DNA of 64,000 nucleotides, taken from contig JAJEKV010000051.1 of assembly GCA_021234155.1 (NCBI GenBank), forward strand, positions 1,860,754-1,924,753. Direction: 5' to 3'. The notes beneath the pieces were generated by a model. It was not told the origin of the DNA and ran no database searches. It worked only from the letters and a program-made list of their open reading frames with translations. This DNA is from Isoetes taiwanensis. Its lineage: Eukaryota; Streptophyta; Lycopodiopsida; Isoetales; Isoetaceae. Below are positions 58,487 to 64,000 of the stretch, one piece after another; position 1 is the stretch's first letter; each line of letters opens with the position of its first letter. Made by a program: the position numbers and the translations under genes.

Positions 58487-61400
58487 GTTTGTCACAATGG
58501 ACATATCTTGCTTTGCAACAGTTTCGCTGTTCGTTTGTAGTAGTTGTATGATGCATGTGGGGTTGGGCAATTCTGGTGTGTGCATACACTGGCATGGGTA
58601 TCATGTTTGCTATATGTTGTGGTTGCAGGATGTGGCTCAACAAGAGTTTTGACTCGCAAGGAGTGACTGGTCCGATGGGTGGCGTCAGGAGGGCCTCTCT
58701 ACTTTTATGCTTAAGAGAGTGCATTTTATGTAATATGAAGCACTGTGAAATACTCCATGTAGACTATTTGGTGGAAGCATTCTTCAGCATGGGTAGGGTT
58801 TTATTATCATAAGATGGGTATATGCAGTATATCTAATATCAGGCTCATAAATCATGGGATTTCAGGCTTTTTTTAAGTGATTTTGTTGCTCGGCCAGACT
58901 GTATGATCGAGCTAGCTGTACTTTTGGTGGTATCTGGTATTCAAGCATTGACCCACTACCTGTCTTCAGTTCGTAGGTATATATTGTTGCTTTGCTTAAG
59001 GCTAGTAAAGCGCTTTTCTCCTATGAAAACTGCTGCGTTTGTGTTGTAAGTCACAAATGAGTGTTTTATGGTATGTTACAGTGGGAAGAATGAGCAGAGG
59101 ACTTTTTTGATATGATTGCCATGGAAGGTAGAAGTGCATGCATATAAGTAATGATCACAGCCAAATCACAGGTTTTTGGATTGTGGAATCGTTTCAAAAC
59201 TCCTGAGGCCATTACAAGCTTTTCCAGAAAAAAAAAGTCATCCAACAGGTGTTTTACATTACAATCATGGCAAGACTGTTACCTAGGCAAGTGCCCAGTT
59301 ATTGCTTAATGCTGACATTTGTGGAAAATAAGTTTGTCAACCTAGATTCTTTCTTCTTTAGGCCGCTTTGGCACATCTCAAAAACAAGCCTGCCCAAGCA
59401 AACTTTGGGAACTCTAGAGAAGGTGGATTAGAGGGGATGCAATTGGCGACAGTGAGGTTATTAGGGGATTGCAATAAAGGCAGAGCACCTAGATTTGCTG
59501 GGGGGAAATGACTTTGCTAGCAAATTTAGTTGAGGGCAATGTAGTAGTTAGTAATGGTGATGCCTTATCAAACTTTGATGGTCAGGGTAATGTTGGTGAT
59601 GCCCTTTTCATCAGTGAATACAATTCAAATGAGAAGGCAAGCAAGCTTATTGGAGACAACTACTCGTTTTAAGGATATAAGTCAATGCATGGTGGCTAAA
59701 GAATTAATTTATCAGGGGGTGGTTCAGATTATGAAACGAAGAGTACTAAGGCCTTATGCTGGATCCAGCAAGACTGGAACCCCTGATTCTCCAGTTGGCG
59801 TGCTTACTCCAACTGCGGGATCCTTGATGGGGATGTCTATGTTTAGTCCATTGGCTCAAGGCATTTTTGAGCCAAGCAGCCGGCCTTCTGATCGATCCGC
59901 GCAGAGCTAGTTGTGTTGATCCAAAATGTGGTCCTTTTATCAGTCAATTTAAGCTCATTTGGTGGAATAAAGTGAGAGTTTGCTTGCCTTAGTTCCGTGT
60001 TTGGTATTATAATGTGTGAGCTAACAAAAAATTAGTTCTAGAATATCATGAGGTGTGTTGCAGTTACGTAGCAGTTGGTCACGTAATTCAAACCTCATAT
60101 GATCCACCAGACAGTACTGCATCTAGACAAAAGATGCAGTACTGCACCAAGTAAATGTATTGAAATCAAATGTTTGCAATGTAGCATGTTTTCTGCAGAT
60201 AATCTCATGCTGTATTTTATTTGAGCTCTTGTTGCATTTGTTATCGCTAACAAGAATGATTTGATCCCGTTCGGTGAGAAACGTGTTTGCTTGAGGAATT
60301 GTTCCTGTACTTCTCCAGTAGTGTCTTCTTTTGTAGGTGAGAAGAATCTATGACAACTTTTATTCGGGTTTTATTTGGGCAGCGGGTTTTTGTGTGCATT
60401 ATCTATGCATTGCTTCTATGCACACTAGAGTTACAGATAATGCATTCGTCCCTACAGTTGGACACTTGCTAGAGGAGTAGAGGCAGCTTTATAGTTACGA
60501 GCAATGCAAAGCAATATTCTTTGTCCACACATCTCGAGTAGCTCTTAGGGTGGGATTTACCTTGGGAGCTCCAGTCAATAGTCCTGATGAGAAACGGCGA
60601 GATAAGCATGAGGGTTGATTGGCATAATAGAATCTTTACCATCTTCGTTTGAAGTCGCAAATAAAATCTAAGTGCATCTATGCACATACGTTCATACGTA
60701 AATATGAGTATTGATGCATTACAAAGGTTCTCTGATATAACTTTCCACTCGATGGATTGGGAATGCACTCAGGGAAGTTCTAGTTAACGTTGCAATTATG
60801 ATATTCCTAAGATTCACCCGTTACACAGTTTTCATTTCTGTAACTTCGTTTCTAAAATATAATGACTGCTTTTGTGAGGTCTTAAGCTTAGAATTATGGC
60901 ATTTGTTATGTGTTTTTCTTTTCATTTTTATGAAACATCGTACATGTATTGTAAACTATGTATCTTAAAAAAAGTTTCCCAACCTCCTAGATTCTTGCAA
61001 ATGAACTTTATTTTGCTCGTCTTACGTGCATTAGTATGGAAATGGTATTAGATCCCTTCAAGTCCTTTAAGATGTTAAATGTTACGGGCTTGTGTATTTA
61101 TTGCAACAACAAACTTTTATCTCGATTTATTCGGATTGGCGAAAGTCTTAAAATTGTTGTTTTTGTATTTCTAATGCCATTGTTTTATGAAAGTGTAAGG
61201 AATCTTTATGGAGCATTAAGAAATGTAAAAGAATTATAATAGGATCTTAAAGAATCTGGAAGAATGAAGTATTTTGGGGACCACTCCAATATATATATTT
61301 GATCCTTAGGAGTGTGAGGAAAGTTTTAAAAAATGTAAGAGGATTTTGAAGAATGATAAAAATATGAGACAATCTAAGGAAATCTTGAAGGAATGTCAAT

Positions 61401-62284
61401 GAATATTGGGGAATTTAGAAAAATCTTGATCCAACGCCTAGAGGAAGTAAACGAATATTTATGGGTAGAGATTGAGGTTTTGTTGACTGAGAGGTCACCC
61501 GTCCGAGATCGATGGCTCATATGGAGCTACTTTATGATGTTTTAAGCAGCTATTGCTGTCGCCTAGCTTTGCTATAACACAAAAACAAACATGCTACACA
61601 ATAAAACTAGTCCATCTTAAGCTTCTCAGAAGCTACACAATCGTGGCACACGTTTCTAAGATGTGTAGACCCTAAATAACAATATACTTTATGTTGACCC
61701 ATACAGTCCATTGTGTACATTCTATAAAACACATATTGTCGACTTGGTATAGATTCTACACAGGAGTTTGGCCTCTACCTTTGTGTTTACTATTTATTGC
61801 TTTCACGTTTGAAGTTGATTTTGATGGGCTTATTGAACTTTGACTTCATATTTGACTTCCACTTTGAAATCGACTATCGATTTTGGTGTGCTGACCCTTA
61901 GGATAGACTGCCTTCCCTAAAAGAAATACGGGTAGTGAACAACTCGAGTTTAATTCAAATGTAACTTGAGTTTTTTATTTGCCTGTACCTAATAGGATAC
62001 AGTTCTTTGACAATGCGCTCCTTTTGTTGTTAAGGTCATAGCCTTTACCTTGAGATTTTGCATTGCCAGGAACTTGAAACCTGGAGGACATATTTTATGA
62101 TTGTTTTTAGGGGATCTTTCACATTAAGTGTGTTTTGCAGTGAATTTTTGTATAGTCTTAAAGAGTACTGCAATATCTCGAGAAAATGTCAGTCGATTCC
62201 TATAAAACTTAGTTGGTAAAGTTAGAAATCTTACAGAAACTTGGTAAACGTATACTTCACAACAAATGTACATTCCACTTCGTA
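58487..62284 (+). other. Distal part of unit E5; unidentified frames
   Basis: The frame at 59,554-59,910 includes MVAKELIYQGVVQIMKRRVL and GTPDSPVGVLTPTAGSLMG; the frame before it (about 59,523-59,665) has VSNGDALSNFDGQGNVGDAL. They look coding but I recognise nothing. From 60 to 62.2 kb the sequence is AT-rich with no supported gene. 'tttgacttc' repeats near 61,800-61,870 match the far end of E4. Confidence 0.3.
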
Positions 62285-62600
<316 letters not shown>

Positions 62601-62619
62601 GAGGAGGTACATACCTTAT

Positions 62620-63996
62620 TTATGGAAGCAGTTCTTTGTAGACGACATTTGTTGTAGTCTTGCTTGTGTTTGATTCATCCAGGAGAATGAGGACATCTTC
62701 TTTTTTTCGTATGCGGGTGAGCGCTGTGTATAGTTGTCCGTGTGTGAAGACTTCAGTGCGAAGGTCGAGAACTATTTTGTCGAGAGTGAGTCCTAAGCAA
62801 CTGTGGAATGTTGTTGCGTATGCGGGTCGAAGGGGTAGTTGTCGTCTATGGATTGTCCACGGCCAGTTGTCTGGTTGATGGAAGAAGTCAACTCGGGATA
62901 TAGGGTGTATGTTTCCTGTTTGCTGTGGTTGACCTGTTAAGAGTTTGACGGTCACAAATCTAGTGTGCATTGAGCATATCATGACTCTTGCGTTTTTTAC
63001 GAGTCCTCTGTCTTTATCTAGTGTCTTTGCGATGTGGCAGATAGTATTGACTTTTAATTGAAGTTCGTGTTGCGGAAGTGCTGGATGTTTGAAGCCATTA
63101 AGGAAGTCCGTTGTTGCCATTGGATGGTCTTCGATGGTTTGGTCGTTTTCAGTAAGTCTATCAACGCTAAAATAGGTTTTTGAGGTTTCTAGAATCATTT
63201 CTATAACTTTAGTGTTAAAATCGTCGACGGGGATGTTTTTTGGAGATAGGAATGCTCGTTTTTCACATATCGTAGGTGTTAGTAGTATATGGGAAGTATA
63301 TAGAAAATTAATGGCGTCTTGTATGTCAGTTGTTGTTTTAAATAGTGTTAATGGGATGTCGTTTAGTAAATGTCCTTCTCCAATATCATCAACAAATTGT
63401 ATAAGTTCTGGATCAGCTGCGTTTCTAACAGGTTCATTGAGTTCTAAAACTTTGAAGTGTTGCCAGAGGTGTGAGGATATTATGGATGCATTTATTGTTG
63501 CTGTCTTGCCTCCTCGTTTAGTGACGGGTGCAATTTGTCTAAAATCTCCAGCTGCTATGAATACTTTTCCTCCGAATGGACTTGCTATATTTGTTATGCT
63601 TTGTAAGAGGATGTCAACTGCTTCTATGACTGCTTTATTTGCCATGGGGAATTCGTCCCATATGATTGTTGCTGCAGTGTTAATTAATGTAGCTCTCGCG
63701 GATTGTGGATTGAGTAGTGAATGAATTCCGATATTGTTATCGACAATAGGTATTTGAAATAGGGAGTGTGCAGTTCTGCCGGCAGGATATTGGAGAGATG
63801 CTAAAGCTGTGGTGGCACACGGCAAAATTATTTGGTTTAATCCTCGTACGTAGAAGCATATGGTGTTGAGGACATATGTTTTTCCAGTGCCCGCTTTTCC
63901 ATATATGAAAGTTGGTACTGGAGAAGTGTTTCTGTTAATAAGTTCACATATGTATGTGTAGACTAAAGTTTGATTTCTATTCATATTTTGTAGCAT
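62620..63996 (-). CDS. Helitron-type (PIF1-like) helicase, C-terminal part, runs off the window
   Basis: A 458-residue open frame without stops. It carries superfamily 1B helicase motifs in order: GKAGTGKT (Walker A, residues 33-40), ATTALASLQYPAGRTAHSLF (61-80), IIWDE (Walker B, 111-115), GDFRQIAPV (150-158), and near the end TTFHSCLGLTLDKIVLDLRT and THGQLYTALTRI (motifs V/VI), closing with NVVYKELLP. That tail (T.NVVYKE.L) and the layout are those of the helicase half of Helitron Rep-helicase proteins, which drive rolling-circle transposition. The Rep (HUH) and zinc-finger parts should lie beyond 64,000. The first Met is set by the window edge, not a true start. It looks intact here. A host PIF1 is less likely, given the Helitron-style ending. 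Confidence 0.85.
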   Translation of the reverse strand: MLQNMNRNQTLVYTYICELINRNTSPVPTFIYGKAGTGKTYVLNTICFYVRGLNQIILPCATTALASLQYPAGRTAHSLFQIPIVDNNIGIHSLLNPQSARATLINTAATIIWDEFPMANKAVIEAVDILLQSITNIASPFGGKVFIAAGDFRQIAPVTKRGGKTATINASIISSHLWQHFKVLELNEPVRNAADPELIQFVDDIGEGHLLNDIPLTLFKTTTDIQDAINFLYTSHILLTPTICEKRAFLSPKNIPVDDFNTKVIEMILETSKTYFSVDRLTENDQTIEDHPMATTDFLNGFKHPALPQHELQLKVNTICHIAKTLDKDRGLVKNARVMICSMHTRFVTVKLLTGQPQQTGNIHPISRVDFFHQPDNWPWTIHRRQLPLRPAYATTFHSCLGLTLDKIVLDLRTEVFTHGQLYTALTRIRKKEDVLILLDESNTSKTTTNVVYKELLP

Positions 63997-64000
63997 GTTT

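Noticed and set aside
59554-59910. Cyclin-D-like C terminus
   Set aside because: Only a loose SP.GVL resemblance; no cyclin box.

Overview
The window looks like nuclear DNA of a vascular plant. It is AT-rich and sparse in genes, its introns follow GT..AG rules, and the families seen (phospholipase D alpha, TOM1, Mpv17/PMP22, pTAC14-like SET protein, RLCK, IDM1-like PHD/GNAT, SKP1, SF3B2) are typical of land plants. The lineage cannot be fixed by eye; a fern or gymnosperm would fit the amount of decayed repeat DNA. Only one host gene looks complete: a phospholipase D alpha gene on the minus strand at 17,651-20,585 (three coding exons, 801 residues). Layout. 1-10 kb is repeat-rich: a piece with bacterial-style features (about 1.04-1.44 kb), several local repeat families, a histone H3-like pseudogene joined to proline-rich sequence (about 4.0-5.05 kb), and three copies of an LTR-like fossil (5.7-9.1 kb). 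10.2-24.5 kb is bracketed by two inverted GC-rich hairpin ends that resemble CACTA transposon termini. Between them lie the PLD gene, an F-box/kelch-like fragment, a GT2 fragment and an unidentified two-exon minus-strand fragment. 24.7-26.2 kb is a set of recent tandem duplications. From about 26 to 62.3 kb the sequence reads as a chain of 6-8 kb (possibly longer) units. Each has a related 'L' end (TA-rich tip, then imperfect palindromes of the ACGGTCCAGATCTGAGAT...GACGGCC type) and, where visible, a different 'T' end (GTACAAAnACTTGTATATAT). The units point away from a palindromic head-to-head junction at 39,966-40,014. The units carry exon pieces of unrelated host genes. Every piece that I could assign reads from the L end towards the T end: minus strand left of 39.98 kb (TOM1, Mpv17) and plus strand right of it (SET/pTAC14, Obg GTPase, RLCK, PPR, SKP1, IDM1-like GNAT, SF3B2). 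This is the signature of gene-fragment capture by DNA transposons (Pack-MULE or Helitron style), and it is the most interesting feature of the window. 62.3-64 kb holds a long (TA)n tract, a SINE-like repeat and the C-terminal helicase part of a Helitron-type Rep/helicase that runs off the right edge. Working together: the PLD gene is an ordinary housekeeping/signalling lipase gene in a transposon-rich setting. The remaining host-gene similarity is in broken or partial exons, and it is unknown whether any are transcribed as chimaeras. Family assignments come from motif recognition only; no database search was possible.
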